Shown here piece by piece: positions 1 to 11,612 of a stretch of DNA of 64,000 nucleotides (positions within the stretch are counted from its first letter, which is position 1; each line of letters begins with the position of its first letter). The notes under the pieces were generated by a model, which searched no databases, was not told the DNA's origin, and saw nothing but the letters and a program-made list of their open reading frames with translations. The DNA is from Chamaecyparis obtusa (taxonomy: Eukaryota; Streptophyta; Pinopsida; Cupressales; Cupressaceae), in the NCBI GenBank assembly GCA_027943335.1, contig BSBK01000760.1, positions 492,501-556,500 on the forward strand. The letters run 5' to 3'. Made by a program: the position numbers and the translations under genes.

Positions 1-113
1 TAATGGTAAAGATATACCCACAATGAAATGTAATAAGAGGAAATAAATGTCATCATACAAATATGTGCTTTTTGATTAGTCTAGACCTGAATATCCATTG
101 TCGATAGTGTTTA

Positions 114-1511
114 ATGGAGTCCTTTGGTAGGAATGAGCTTGAATCTAGAGGATCCACAACCGATGGAGATAGATTAGGTAGAAGGGAAGGAACCGAAGGT
201 GGAGATACCAGTCATTGTCGAGAGGGTAAGACTGCTCCTCATGACTTTAAAACTCTTTTTCTTTCTCCTAATGAGGACATGATCAAAGCCATTAGGAAGG
301 AACAGATCCATTTGAAAGATATAGCTATTTTCTTTGTTTGTTTGGATAAGCACTCCCTTCCTTCGTGCAAATTCTTTGATGACTGGATTGCCAATATCTG
401 GGGAAGGAAATTACGGATTCAGGTAAGTTTTTGTAGAATGATTCAAAAAGGATTGTTTGTTATTTTCTTTAAATCCCATGGAATGTGGGTCGTTCATTAT
501 TTAGGGTTTTTCAATGGTCGGCCAAGGGTAATGTGGAACAAGTTGTGGCTCGCTCTTCCCCTCACTAGATTGAAATTAAAAAATTGCAACCTAAATTTTG
601 GCCTTTTATTTCTCAGATTGTGCAACCCCTTGGTTCAGTTCTCCAAATAGAAGATTCTAGATATACTCTACCTCACTTGAATGCTAGAATTTTACTTGCT
701 CTTGCACCTAATATTGAATTTCTAGATATTATTTCAATGGAAGTCCAAAAATGAAAAATTTTCTTGGGAAGTTACCCTGCTTGGTAACCCAAGGTCTTAT
801 TTTCATTGTAAAAAAATGGACACACCAAAAAAGATTGTTTGACTTATAATAAATTACAGAACCCTAGATTTGACTGTAATGTTAACCCTAATGCAAAAGG
901 AGATGCTAAGTCGGGACCGACTAAAAATAATGAAGTTAATATAGATGATTCTTTTAGGGTGTTAAAATGGAGAATACTAATAAGAATCCCTCTGAATCCA
1001 CAAGTATAAATGATGCATCAAAGGAAACTATCGATAAGGATAAATTTGTAAGTCTGAATAATCCCTTATTTGAAGATGATTTTGTTGTAATGTCAGCTTC
1101 AGGTAATAAGATCACTAATGCACTTACTGATTGTCAACTAGTTAATACAATGGAAGAGGGTAATGCTGAGGTTAATGTTAATACTTCACTCCCCACCAAA
1201 CTCAATGCTCAACAACTTGCTCTTAATACCATTAATGAAAGAGCTAATAATAGTAGGAAGGGTCTCTAGTGGACCCCTGAATAGAGATAAGGGGATTGTT
1301 GGTCCCCCAATGTCTGGTACTGGTAAGAATAGCACCAGTAACATAGGTGGCACATTGAATGAAGAGCCTTTTATTGAAGTAATCAATAAAACATCGAAGA
1401 AGAAGAGGAAAATTATTGAAAGACAATCTCTTTCTAATGAGAATAGGAAGTTAGGGAAAGACATTCCATATTATTTCAACATATTATATAATTACTCCAA
1501 AAATCAACAAT
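114..1511 (+). pseudogene. LINE ORF1 (DUF4283-like nucleic-acid-binding protein), broken
   Basis: ORF1 proteins of plant L1 elements bind the element RNA. The first frame (114-650) has the layout of the DUF4283 domain seen in plant LINE ORF1: an acidic and polar leader, then a block around residues 55-140 with basic and aromatic residues. The frame shifts near 570, after which WPFISQIVQPLGS and NARILLALAP continue the family pattern. A CCHC-like knuckle lies at about 809-841 (CKKMDTPKKDC) and has lost the usual GH pair. The C-terminal half (967-1511) is polar and Asn/Ser/Lys-rich and is split between two frames. There are at least two frameshifts and several stops, so no product is expected. 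The family call rests on pattern recognition and not on a profile search. Confidence 0.65.
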
Positions 1512-1515
1512 TTAA

Positions 1516-2823
1516 ATGATGCACATACACAATTGGAATGTGAGAGGCCTTGAAATGTCTGAGAGAAAATACATGGTTAGGAAATGGTGCAATAATCTTA
1601 AGTTAAAGATATTATATGTCTTCAAGAGATCAAGATTGTTGGCTTCCAAGCTTATACCATTATGAAATTTCTTTGGGATCAATCTACTAGTTTCTACTCT
1701 AACCATCCTAGGGGCAAAGGAGGCACTGTCATCCTTGTTGGACCAAAATGGGCTGAGAAAATTATCTCTAATGATTCTTCTCCCTGTCATAGAGCTTTGT
1801 GGGTTATTTTTCAGGATAAGGATATCACTATCGGGGTTTGTAATGTTTATGCCCCTAATGACTATAGGGATCGTGTCTCCTTGTGGGAATGGCTCTCTAC
1901 TGGACTTCCTAAAGCGCACTTGATCTTTGTCGGGGATTTTAACATGGTGGAATATAAGGAGGATAAGACCGGGGGGCATGTGCAATGTTGGAAGGGGAAT
2001 GAACTATTCTTTTGGTCTAATTTTAAGATGAAATTCAGGATTGCTGACCTTTAGCTCTTAAGAAAGGATCATTTTCAGATATTTGGTTCATCTAGTGTAA
2101 ACAACCAGGGTGGACAGCACATAGTATATTATCATCTGTTAAGATGAAATTCAGGATTGCTGACCCTTTAGCTCTTAAGAAAGGATCATTTTCAGATATT
2201 TGGTTCACCTGGTGTAACAACCAGGGTGGACAACACATAGTATATTGTCGTTTGTATAGGATATATGTGGAAGAATCCATATTCTCTATTGAAAGACATG
2301 ATGGACATGCTCCTATCTGTGTCTCTCCCTCTTCTATGTCAGATCATCACCCTATTTATGTTGTAGTCCTGTGTGGAACATTGTTTAGATAATGTATGCA
2401 GGAGGATGCAGAAGGGGAGTTTCAAACTCAATACTTCCCTGCTCAATGATGTAGAAAATGATGATGCCATCAAAATGGGTCACTAGGCTTAGTAAATTTG
2501 TAATCAAGGGTTGAGCCCAAGAAATGTGGACCTCGTTAGTGGATTCATAGAGAAAAATATATCAGATTATTGGTAAGAAACTGGCTTTTGATAGATCAAT
2601 AGAGGAACAAATGCTATAGAGCTCTCTAAACAACATTGAGAAGGAGCTTCAAGTTAAGGGTTTTGATCCTTAGTTGGAAGAGTATCTTGTATGGGTTAAA
2701 GGGAAAAATTAGGAGAATAATGCAATATAAGATTAAGGGTCAGAAAACTAGAGCCAAGATGAACTAGATGAAGGATGGTGACAAAGTACAAAATACTTCT
2801 TTAATATTATAAAGCCAAGCATA
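1516..2823 (+). pseudogene. LINE ORF2, apurinic-type endonuclease domain
   Basis: This is the N-terminal endonuclease (exonuclease-endonuclease-phosphatase fold) of LINE ORF2, which nicks target DNA to prime reverse transcription. Visible motifs are HNWNVRGL at the start (about 1525), LQEIK near 1619 (metal-binding Glu), VYAPND near 1848, GDFNMVE near 1934 and SDHHPI near 2341 (catalytic Asp-His). The start was chosen at the ATG just before the WNVRGL motif. A frameshift lies near 1610, and a 116-bp tandem duplication at 2025-2255 breaks the frame before the SDH motif. After 2400 the sequence becomes the linker to the reverse transcriptase (KYFFNIIKAKH near 2790) and is cut by element A. The other half of this ORF is at 19498-22190. 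Confidence 0.85.
2025..2255 (+). repeat. 116-bp tandem duplication inside the LINE endonuclease
   Basis: The stretch starting AAGATGAAATTCAGGATTGC at 2025 is repeated from 2141. The copies differ by a few substitutions and by compensating single-base indels: CCTTT against CCCTTT, and GTAAACAA against GTAACAA. Copy 2 reads in frame into the SDHHPI motif, so copy 1 is probably the redundant one. Confidence 0.9.
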
Positions 2824-4328
2824 TCTATCATCAAAAAATGGAAGCACTTCCATTTAGGACAGTTTAGCCCTTCGAGTAAGTGGTCTGGGGTCATGTCAAG
2901 TGCCTTGAGTGGGTCTTTGACTGGATTTGACTTTTTCCCCCTATTCTACTTCTCTCCTCACCTTTTTCTAGCCTTTTTCTGGCACCTTATCTTGAGGATC
3001 TGAGATTCTTGACCTCAGAGTCAAGGTTGATCTTCTGGGTCAAGGTTGACCTCGACCTTAACCCTGGGTCCAAATTTCAAATCTTGGAAGTTTCCAGATG
3101 TCGGGCTTCAAAAAGTTTTATTTCCCACTTTCGGGTCGACTATTTCAGATTTCAAATGGTAAGCTCTTAAATTATATTTAATCTAGGTCCATTTCTAGGG
3201 GTTAAGGCTTAATTAGAATTTAATTCTCCTATGTCGGCCTCTCTAGAAGTTTGTGCCCTAGACTAGTATAAAAGGAAGCCTTCCTCTCTCATTTTCACAT
3301 CGACCATCCATTGAATTCAAGCAAATGACCAAGCAATCAAGAAAGCAAGCAAGAAGGAAAGGAAAGTATTCAAGCATTCATTCATCCTCAAGAATTCAAG
3401 CATTCAAGATCCAATTCATCAAGGAGATCCATTGATAGCCATTTAAGGATTCCATCTCTTGGGAGCCCTCTTGTTGAAGATTTCTCCATCCATTTCCATT
3501 CAAGCTTCTTCCTATCCCAAGATCCATTCAAGATTGATGTTGAATATCTAATGCAATTGATTTGAGACATCCTACATGCAATTATACATTCATTTGGAGC
3601 ATCCATACTTGTGGATTCAAGGATTTGAATCCTCCACAAGGATTTCAATATAAGCAAGGTGAATTGTTCCATTTACTTTGTTTATTGCTGCAATTTCAAT
3701 TATATTTCAAGGTTAATTCCAAAATTGGGGTTTAACCAAGGCAAACCCCTCATCCAAAAAACAAAACCATTTTTCTTGCAGGTACAGGTGCGGGACGGTG
3801 AATCACAATTCAGATATGAGTACCCTTTTTGGTGAACTTTCTAGATCTGCGAATAGAATTTCTGTCGGAACAGTGTAGGTCAAGGTCAACTTTTTGGGGT
3901 AAGATTGTGCCTCGAGGTAAGATCTTACCCTTGTCTTGGGTCAAGGTCAACCTTGCTCAGAAAAAAAAAAGGTTTGTGGGTTTTCTCTATTTCTACATTT
4001 CCAAGCCAGATTCGGTTGCAGAATTTCCCGAAACTGTACACAAACACCATAAAACAATATTTTCCAGATTAGTCTATTTTGAGGTTAGTATTTATCTTCA
4101 ATTCAATTAAGATTTCAATACGTACTTTCTATAACAGAATATAAGTTTTTCTCCTTTCTTCATATTCTCCATAGATTGATTCATTTGTGTTTTAATCATT
4201 TCCTTGTGGTTAATCAACTTGGATCTTTCCTTTGGGAATTTGGATTAAGAAGTAGATATTACATTCCCCCACACCTATCCACCACACTATTTTATATTAC
4301 ATATTTAAGATCTATTTTAGAACATACA
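2824..4328 (+). repeat. Element A 5' LTR
   Basis: It matches 18023-19497 along its length with scattered substitutions and small indels. A plant TATA box (TATAAAA at 3267-3273) is followed by a leader rich in AAGCAAG/AAGGAAAG repeats. Its last shared bases are ACATACA(T) at about 4321-4329. Confidence 0.88.
3267..3273 (+). promoter_or_regulatory. TATA box of element A 5' LTR
   Basis: TATAAAA in the context CTAGTATAAAAGGAAGCC; the same motif is kept in the 3' LTR at 18438-18444. It is the likely core promoter of element A. Confidence 0.6.
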
Positions 4329-4466
4329 TTTTTTATGAACCCATGATAGACAACTCTTTCTTTTATGGTGTTAGATCTCCCTTTGTATTACCTTGTGTGT
4401 TCACCTTCATCATACATTTTTGGTGAACCCGCGATAGACAACTCTTTCTTTTATGGTGTTAGATCT
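4321..4466 (+). repeat. Duplicated primer-binding-site region of element A
   Basis: A segment of about 54 bp directly after the LTR (ACATTTTTTATGAACCCATG, running on to GGTGTTAGATCT) is repeated about 88 bp downstream from 4414. The second copy reads TTTGGTGAACCCGCGATAG and has the TGG start expected of a primer-binding site; the first has decayed to TATGAACCCATG. I do not assign a tRNA. The rest of 4329-4583 is AT-rich leader. Confidence 0.6.
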
Positions 4467-4583
4467 TGCATGTATTAGATTTATTTTATGTTTTTGCATC
4501 TCATATAAAACAAAAATACAAAAACATTCATTTATTCATCCTTTGTGTTTTCCTAGTTTAGTTCATTTGCATTGCATTAGTAT

Positions 4584-5074
4584 ATGAGCTTTACTACCTG
4601 TAGTCCTACTTATAATATTCTAGTTAGACAAAGTCATAGACTTATGGGTGCCTTTGATCCTGAGTCTTCCTCTCCTTTTCTTAGGATCCCAGATGATAAT
4701 TTGATTATTTATGATTCCAATCCTACTATGGAGCAAAACTCTTCTCACTCATCTCTTGATGAGGATGATGCTTTAAGAGTTCCTCCTAAACAAGTGCAAA
4801 AACTTTCAACCAAACTTGATAAAATGGGTAATTGGCTTATTCAAGAAAACCATAATCAAGATTTTATTCAAGCTATAGAGGCTCTTAAGAAATTCCTTTG
4901 TGATAGTGATCAAGGTGTTAATCTCATGTGTGGTATCACTCACCTTGTGCATTCAAATGTTAAACCTTTAGCTCAAGAAGCTCAAGATTTAGGATTCACT
5001 CCTCCTGTCACTAGTGTGGAACCTTCTTCCATTCCTTTACCTAGTATTCCTACTTATACTCCTCCTTTGGTGAT
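4584..5074 (+). pseudogene. Element A gag, N-terminal part
   Basis: The open frame starts at ATG 4584 and runs for 164 codons to the exact point where a solo LTR is inserted. The product is polar, Ser/Pro-rich near its end (PSIPLPSIPTYTPP), with a helical middle (KQVQKLSTKLDKMGNWLIQE). It has no signal peptide or membrane segment. It precedes the conserved capsid-like block at 6508-6749 and belongs to the same protein: after the 1163-bp LTR plus one 5-bp TSD, the frame continues without shift at 6238. This is the N-terminal, poorly conserved part of a Gypsy-type Gag, which forms the cytoplasmic virus-like particle. I call it from position and continuity, not from a conserved motif. Confidence 0.65.
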
Positions 5075-6237
5075 TGTATGCAAATTAGTTGGATACTATT
5101 CTAAATGATGAATTAACTAATAAAATGGTTAATAAATCTATCTAATAAGCAAACTACAATGAAGAATGCAATAACAAATGAAACCAAATTAATAATTTAC
5201 CTTTACCTAGAAATGCAACTTGTCTCCATTGTCCTCCTAGCTTTGATTTCTTGAAGATGTTGAGCTCTCAGATTTCCAAATGAAGCTCTTTCCCAAGATG
5301 ATCCCAAAGTGTGGAGATTGAATGAAATGAGTGCACAATTAAAACTTGATTATGCAAATATGGTGGATGAAATGCAAATGATGGGATGATAATATGGATG
5401 CTTGGATGCTTGATTTCTTGGATTCTTTAATGCTTGTTCTCCAAAAATACCTATTAGCTTTCAAATGGAAAATGAGGCTCCTTTTATAGAGTTTTGGAGG
5501 ATCTAGGCCTAGGTGGCAGAATCCTACAGTTGAGAATGAATGGTGGAAGATCCTAGGGCTAAAATTGACTTGGTTTGAAGGAGTTGAGAGAAAGGGGGGT
5601 GTAGTTGGAATGTGAGAGAAAGAATAGGGATGATGTTCCTCTCACATTGACATGGAGGAGAAGAAGATGGAAGGGAAAGACACATGTCAAGTGTCTCACA
5701 AAGACCAGAGAGAGAAAGAGGGAGAGACCTTTTCCTCATGAGGACTCTTTGCACAAGTGTCCTATGAGTCACCCTTGACCCTTAGAGGTGGCTTGAGAAG
5801 CCCCTTAGGAATAGGGAATGTCTCTTGACTTGGTTGTTGAGAGGACAAGTGGTCATGAGACCAAGTCCTATGAAGCCACATAGCCCTTAAGAATAGGACA
5901 TGTGTGGGTGAGGATAAATATGAATAAATAATTAATAATAATTATTTATCTTAGCCAAGGTGATGTATCAGGTGACTAGGTGGATGAAGTGGACTAGGGG
6001 ATTTAGTCATATTTAGGTGATTGTGTATTTAATTAAATCACTTTAATAGACTTTTTAGAAGACTTAGGATATAGAATTAGACTATAGTGAATTTATTAAA
6101 TAAATTGAATAATTTACTTAATAAATAGAGAAAACAAATATTAATTAAATAATAAATATTTAATTAATTTATCAAGTCAATAGTAATTAAATAATAAATA
6201 TTTAATTAATTAATGAAGCCATTTTTAGGTGTATACA
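5075..6237 (-). repeat. Solo LTR inserted in element A gag (TSD GTGAT)
   Basis: It begins TGTATGCAAATT and ends GGTGTATACA, flanked by GTGAT at 5070-5074 and 6238-6242. No internal retroelement sequence is present. Its right end shares about 20 bp (CCATTTTTAGGTGTATACA) with the right ends of both element B LTRs. Because B is transcribed on the minus strand, I place this LTR on the minus strand too. That fits a TATA box reading TCTATAAAAGG on the minus strand at about 5481-5490. AT-rich, with no coding content. Confidence 0.9.
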
Positions 6238-6749
6238 GTGATTACGATGGTTCCCTCACTTCCTATGAGTGTTCGTCCTGTGTCTCTTCCTACATCACAA
6301 CCTTCTTACTATAATATTCCTTTTACTTATTCCAATCCTCTTCCAACTGTGGTTCCAAGTGCTCCTCCAGTTGTGCCTTCCATTCATGCCGCTTCGTACA
6401 CTTTACCTAGTGTTTCGAATGTTTCTATGCCTTTTATTTCCTCTAATGATTCCACAATCATTAGTTTAGTTCAAACTGTGTCCTCTTTACAATAATAACT
6501 TACATCCTTGACTCAATCCAAGTTTAGCATTCCTACATGTGACATGGGAAGTCCTTTATCCCTAGACATTATTCATGCTCATGTTCCTCAACAAGCCGAT
6601 ATGCCTCGTCTTGAGAATTACAATGGTAAGGGAGACCCTCTTACTCATGTTAAAACATTTCAAATCATTTGTAGTGATTATTCTCATGACCATAGGATTT
6701 TAGCCATGTTGTTTGCTAGAACTTTTTGTGACAAGGCCTTACAATGGTA
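6238..6749 (+). pseudogene. Element A gag, central capsid-like block
   Basis: Continues the gag frame after the solo LTR. A Ser/Pro/Val-rich linker (6238-6490) ends in two adjacent TAA codons. In the same frame the retrotransposon Gag block then begins: MPRLENYNGKGDPLTHVKTF (from 6601) matches the usual F.G..DP..H...F pattern. It is followed by a helical stretch to ALQWY, where element E is inserted after the fourth base of that motif's codons. The block resumes at 14642 with YCSLPPYSIDSFPKLANAF, the expected W-SLP-SI-SF-L-F continuation. Two stops are present and no frameshift. Confidence 0.85.
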
Positions 6750-7529
6750 TGTTGAAATTGGGAGAGATAGGTACTGAGAGGGGAGGGGTGAATCAGTGCC
6801 TTCAAAAAATTTACTTGTAAACCTTTTAGATATATAACTGTAAATAGTAATAACCGACCAAAACAACTTGAATCTAACTGCATGTATCAATCATTCATTT
6901 AACTTATGAAAGTAAACAACATGAAATCAATATGACAATCACATAGTTTAGCCGATAAATTGATGAGCTGGAAAGTGTATGGTTTCTAGGTAATGGATAA
7001 GGTTTGTTATGAAGATCGACAACTAACATAATTCAAGGAAGATCTAATGGAGCATATTGAAACGTGTTATTAACACATTTAGTTGATGAAGGTTAAAGCG
7101 GCAAAATCAATGAATGAGATTAATATCTACAGTGTACAATAATAACCTAGATCAACTATTACAAAAGATATACATGCATTTAATGAATATCATCACATTA
7201 AATGTTCCTTGATCTTGGTAAAATGTTTTATGAACCGTTGTAACCATTTGCATAGAAGTATGTGCCATTACAGATTATTATGCCTTTTTTTGTGATCCTC
7301 GGTAAACATTGTATAAGTTGCTCGGTGTATACTATGACGCTCGGTGTTTACTGTCTGTCGGTGTCAGTGTCTACTGGTGCTTAGTAAACTGTCTAATGCT
7401 TGGTGTCTATGCTTTACCGACTAGCTTGTCTTGCTTCTAGTTACCGATTTTCTCACTGTAAGTGACTGACCGATATGTATGATAACCTTTGATACTAATG
7501 ACAACCTTAAATGCTCATTAGAGATAACA
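6750..7529 (-). repeat. Element E 3' LTR (short, rearranged copy)
   Basis: 780 bp against 1217 bp for its partner. It matches the partner at both ends (6750-6945 and about 7125-7529), but about 177 bp in the middle (6948-7124) replace about 620 bp of the other copy with unrelated sequence. Shared parts differ by about 5% by eye. Confidence 0.88.
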
Positions 7530-7546
7530 ATCTCCCCCTTTGGCAT
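7530..7546 (-). other. Element E polypurine tract
   Basis: On the minus strand reads ATGCCAAAGGGGGAGAT, directly before the 3' LTR. This is the typical plus-strand primer site of plant Copia elements and fixes the minus-strand orientation. Bases 7547-7780 hold the short 3' untranslated stretch. Confidence 0.85.
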
Positions 7547-7780
7547 TAGTATCAAAACTCGAATGTATATAGACAAAATTTTCTATATATAACTTATATT
7601 TCTGCCATATACATATACACATCAAAGAATTTCTAAGTACTAAGTACTCCCCCTCGGTGCATGCTCCCGATAATATGTAGTATACGTAGCATCTATGTAC
7701 ATATTTGGCATAATGACTTATACATTGTTTTCCCCCTTTTTGATAGTAATGCCAAATACAAAAATTAAGTAGTATACTCA

Positions 7781-10700
7781 CATTTTGTCAAAAATATGCT
7801 GGTGGGTTTTCTTCATTGACTCCAAGAGGTTTTCCCATTCCTCTTTCAATTTGGTGAGAGCAATATGCTCAAGATCGACTTATGCATGCATGTCAAAGAT
7901 GTTATCTAACATTGAAATTTCTAGTGTTGCAACGAGTTGTTTGGCTTTGACAATGTGTGCTTCAAACATTTTCAGGTATGGCAGGAGTTCTGTCTGTAAC
8001 TCAATAACCTGATCTGTTATGTGTGCTTCTTGTTTCTTCAAATCTGCTAATAACCGTTGGAGTTGTTGAACTCGGTGAATGTGCTTTAAGAAAGCATTAG
8101 GCTTGGTTATAGCTACATTTGTACTTAGCTTTATTTCTGCTTCCAATCCTTTGATCTTCTCATTGACTTCAATAGTGAAGGTGTCTATAGTACAAAGCTT
8201 CAATAAATATTGACAAATTGTCTGAGTGAATTTTTATCTTAGTGATTACCTCAAATAATTTGACCTTCTTGATTGCCACTTCTAGGCTTATTTTCTTTGC
8301 CAGTTTGTGTTGTATCCTGGATTCTGCCCTTTCTTCAATTTGTTTATCTGCATCAATGTTTGGGGCATTGATCTTCTCGACAAGTGTAGCAAGTTGATAT
8401 ATGATAGGAGTATCCTCATCAATATTCACCTCAGGTACTACCTGTTGTAGGATATCCCTCACATCTGTTAAGATTTCTTTTCATTTGTGTTCTTGCTTCA
8501 ACTTCTCTTGAGTTGCCTTTCTTGAACATAACTCCCCATATTTGCTTAAGTCTTCAGGGCTTAGGGTCCTCGGGTCACACTCAAGAATAATGATCACTTC
8601 ATCTAGGGTGACCGACCCTTTTCCTTTCTTTTTATTCTTCTTCTCCAGTGCTAGAGGTGATTTCTTCTCAATAAAAACAATAGTTTTATCTCTAGATTTC
8701 AGAGTTTCCTTCCCGATTGACACATGTTCTTCCTTCTTTTGCTCCATGGTAGTTGTAGTCTCAGTTGATGGAGTGGGAGCCTCGAATGTGGTGTCAAGTG
8801 GGATCACCTCGGTTTCCTTTTTCTCATCTATTACCTTTATCTCAGTAGAAGGTGCCTCTATTTGTGTAGGCTTATTTGTTTCTACAGGTTTCTCAATGTC
8901 TTGATCCCTTGTGATGTCTTTGTTTTACTTGAGGTCTGAGTCGTTGGGTTGTACTTGTGAAAGAATTTTGACTGCTTCTACAAGTACATGAAGTTCACCC
9001 AGTAGTGATGTAAATAGACATTTAGTGTCTAGTACTTCATCTTGATTAGGTTCAATATTCACATCTTCATCATCTTTTTCATCAGGATCACCATTTGTGA
9101 TGTCCTCAATGAGTACATCATCATCAGTTTTCTTCTCTAGTTGAATTTTTACTTTATCCGGTGCATCCTATGAAACACTTATTTATTCCTTTTTCTTAGT
9201 GATATCAATTACCTCGATAACTGATATACTAATGTTCTTTGATTTCTTTGTTGTTCCCTCATCAATACAAATACCCTTACCTTTGGAATTTTGTCTCTTC
9301 TTAGACAAGTTTAAGAATTCTTCTTGCTCAGCTTTTTCTTCAGCCTTAAAAATTGATGTCCATAAAGAATCACTTGTGGTATCCATATCTACCAAATTTT
9401 CATCCATTATCATTATGGCTCGGTTCTTGATCATAAATCTTGCTTGGTATTTGGTCATGTACTCACTAAGTTCTCCATAGCTTAAATGTGGGGCTGCCCG
9501 AACTAGAGATCGTTCTCTCTTTCTTTTTTCAGTGTCTAGTGCAATAGCCCATTTTTTAGTAATCTTGTCATCCAACTTCTTCGGTAATGCATGGGAAAAT
9601 TCCATTAGAACTTTCTTAAAATTTTTCATCATTTGGATGACAGCCTCTTCTATCTTGGTTTGATCCTCTATTGTCATCTTGTCAAATCTGTCTATCCTTA
9701 GATCAACAAGGTCTCCATTCTCAATTATGTCTTCAATAATTTCATCTATTATTTTTACCTTGTTACTGACCACCTTGAATTTATTAATGTCATCTTCAGT
9801 CTCAGTCTCCTCAATATCTTCTTTACTTCTTACCAGTTTTCTCCTTTTCTTTGGTACCTCGGCTACAACCTTGTTCTTTCTCTTGATATATTTCCTTGTT
9901 GGTGTAGCTGCCCTTAGTTTTGTTACTTTTTCTGCTTCTTTCTCTTGAGTGGTGAAGCTACAGTAGATGATCTTGTCTTCATACCTTCTTGTACTGGTAA
10001 CTGCTTCTTCATAGGAATTTCAGGTGGAGGAACCAGTGTGGGATCTTCTTCTTCGTCAGACTCGATCTCCTCACTATCATATGGTTTTTCCACCAAATGT
10101 AACTGACCTTTGGTTGCCTATTCAACCAGTGTCTCCTCAGGTGTTTCAGAGACATCTCCAAATCTAGCAGTGAGATCTTTCTTCATCTTCTTTTCCTTTT
10201 TAGACATTTTACCGATCTCTATACCTGTTGAGATTCTAGATTTGGCCTCTTCATATACTCCGAACCTAGTGGCAATGGGATCTTTTGGTAATGCAAGCAG
10301 TGCATTAATAGATTTTAATGCGAAATCATGGTTCATTTCATAACCCATCGATGCCAACCATTTTATCCTAGGTTCAACTGCTTTTATCAAATTGTAATCT
10401 ATGTTGACTACAAAACATATATCATTCTCAAAATTTTCAACTAATTCCCTCAGAATTCTGCTTCTTTTATGCATTTTAGTCTGAAATTCTTTGAAGTATG
10501 CATCAAACTCTATATTCAGTTTATCTCCTAACTTACTCATCATATCATTAATCTGTTTCACTGTTAGTATATCTGATTTCCAATTTACTTTACCGACACC
10601 AGGTACATACTTTTGTAGATAGAAAAATATGTAAACAAGTAGTGATCCGAACTTACATGTATTTGACTTCTTTGTTCTTATTGTCTTCATATTTTCCTAT

Positions 10701-11404
10701 AATTGATGAAATAGTACCTCAACAAGATCAACCTGGTGATCTTTCTTCACAATTTTGTGCGCCATGTCTATTGCGCTGCAGGGTACGCTGTTGAGTCTGC
10801 TTGATTGAAATATCTTGTACCTGATCACATGTTCTACAAATTTAATTGTTGGGTATTTGATTGTTGAAATTTTTAGTGCCTGACCATCCCATTATGCTCC
10901 AGTATTCTTCTCAACATCCGGTTGTGATGAACTATGAAAGGCTTTAGCCTTGTCGGTTGTAGGGAGCCCAGTAACCCTACTAATCATTTTTTTGTTGACC
11001 TCTATTAGTTTATCTAGCCAAAAAATTTCATTGTGATACCTGCTCAAAATGATTATGATCTAATCAGTCTTAAATGATTGCAGATAGTGTGTGATACATG
11101 ATAATCCTGATTCCTCAATATTCTTGTGTTCTAGTTTCAATTTACCATTGGTGCCACAGAGTTGTTGATATGCTGCAATAGTTTCAAAATCTCTAACTTC
11201 ACCAATTTTGCAATGAATATATGATCTTACATCTTATGTCAATAAAACCCTATCTGGTATGCTCAAAAAAGTGCCCATTAAATCTATTTGTGCTGCGACC
11301 TTGGGATGTGGCTTAAACTTAGGTTCGTCAAAATTTGCCCTAACGATTAGATTAACTTCCTCCTCAATACTTTGTGATTTGCTTGTAGACAATGTAGATG
11401 CCAT
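7781..11404 (-). pseudogene. Element E ORF2: large charged protein of unknown function
   Basis: On the minus strand an ATG at 11404 opens a frame of about 1,207 codons to a stop at 7781-7783, with two frameshifts (near 9940 and 8200) and several stops. The N-terminal third looks folded: DKLIEVNKKMISRVTGLP near 11000 and ALKISTIKYPTIKFVEHVIR near 10865, then a mixed helical region around 10690-10118. The rest is Lys/Glu-rich, with KKR clusters near 9860, 9300 and 8640 and heptad-like helices near its end (KAKQLVATLEISMLD). There is no RT, RNase H, integrase, protease DSG or zinc knuckle. Start choice: this ATG follows a TATA box and a leader with the plant-like AAACCCTAG context. I do not recognise the family; a helicase, envelope-like or captured host origin cannot be told apart by eye. 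Confidence 0.6.
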
Positions 11405-11612
11405 AAATCGATTCTAGGGTTTCAGCAAGGAGCAAGATAAAAGTGTTTGATAGCAAATGAACTTACTCAAAATCATCGAAGAGTGATGTCGGTTCGATCT
11501 TTAGTAGCCTTGAATCCTTCTGAAAATCTTCTAGCTCGAACACTTCTCTGTGAAATCTCCGCTCTTCAAAATCATAATGTAATAATGAACTCTATTTCCT
11601 GTGTATTTATAG
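11405..11612 (-). promoter_or_regulatory. Internal promoter and leader of element E ORF2
   Basis: On the minus strand a plant-type TATA box, CTATAAATAC, lies at 11612-11603, about 200 bp before the ORF2 ATG. A start about 30 bp downstream would give a leader of 165-175 nt that ends AAACCCTAGAATCGATTT before the ATG. LTR-driven genomes do not need this, so it suggests ORF2 is transcribed as a separate unit. This is inference from motif and spacing only. Bases 11613-11947 are AT-rich intergenic sequence between ORF1 and this promoter. Confidence 0.5.

Larger units (their letters stand above)
1..2823 (+). mobile_element. L1-type LINE, segment 1 (ORF1 and endonuclease)
   Basis: This is the 5' part of a non-LTR retrotransposon, interrupted at its right edge by LTR element A. 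It holds ORF1 and the endonuclease domain of ORF2. The ORF2 frame stops at the element A junction and resumes at about 19498, so the two pieces were once continuous. The 5' end of the LINE may lie at or before base 1. Bases 1-113 hold nothing else I can identify. Confidence 0.85.

Noticed and set aside
5524..5772. 82-codon minus ORF in the solo LTR
   Set aside because: It lies inside an LTR with no coding partner and no motif; chance.
6948..7124. Middle of the short E LTR as an inverted copy of the long LTR middle
   Set aside because: Only about 15 bp (GTTAAAGCGG-AAAA) match in inverted orientation; too little to support inversion.
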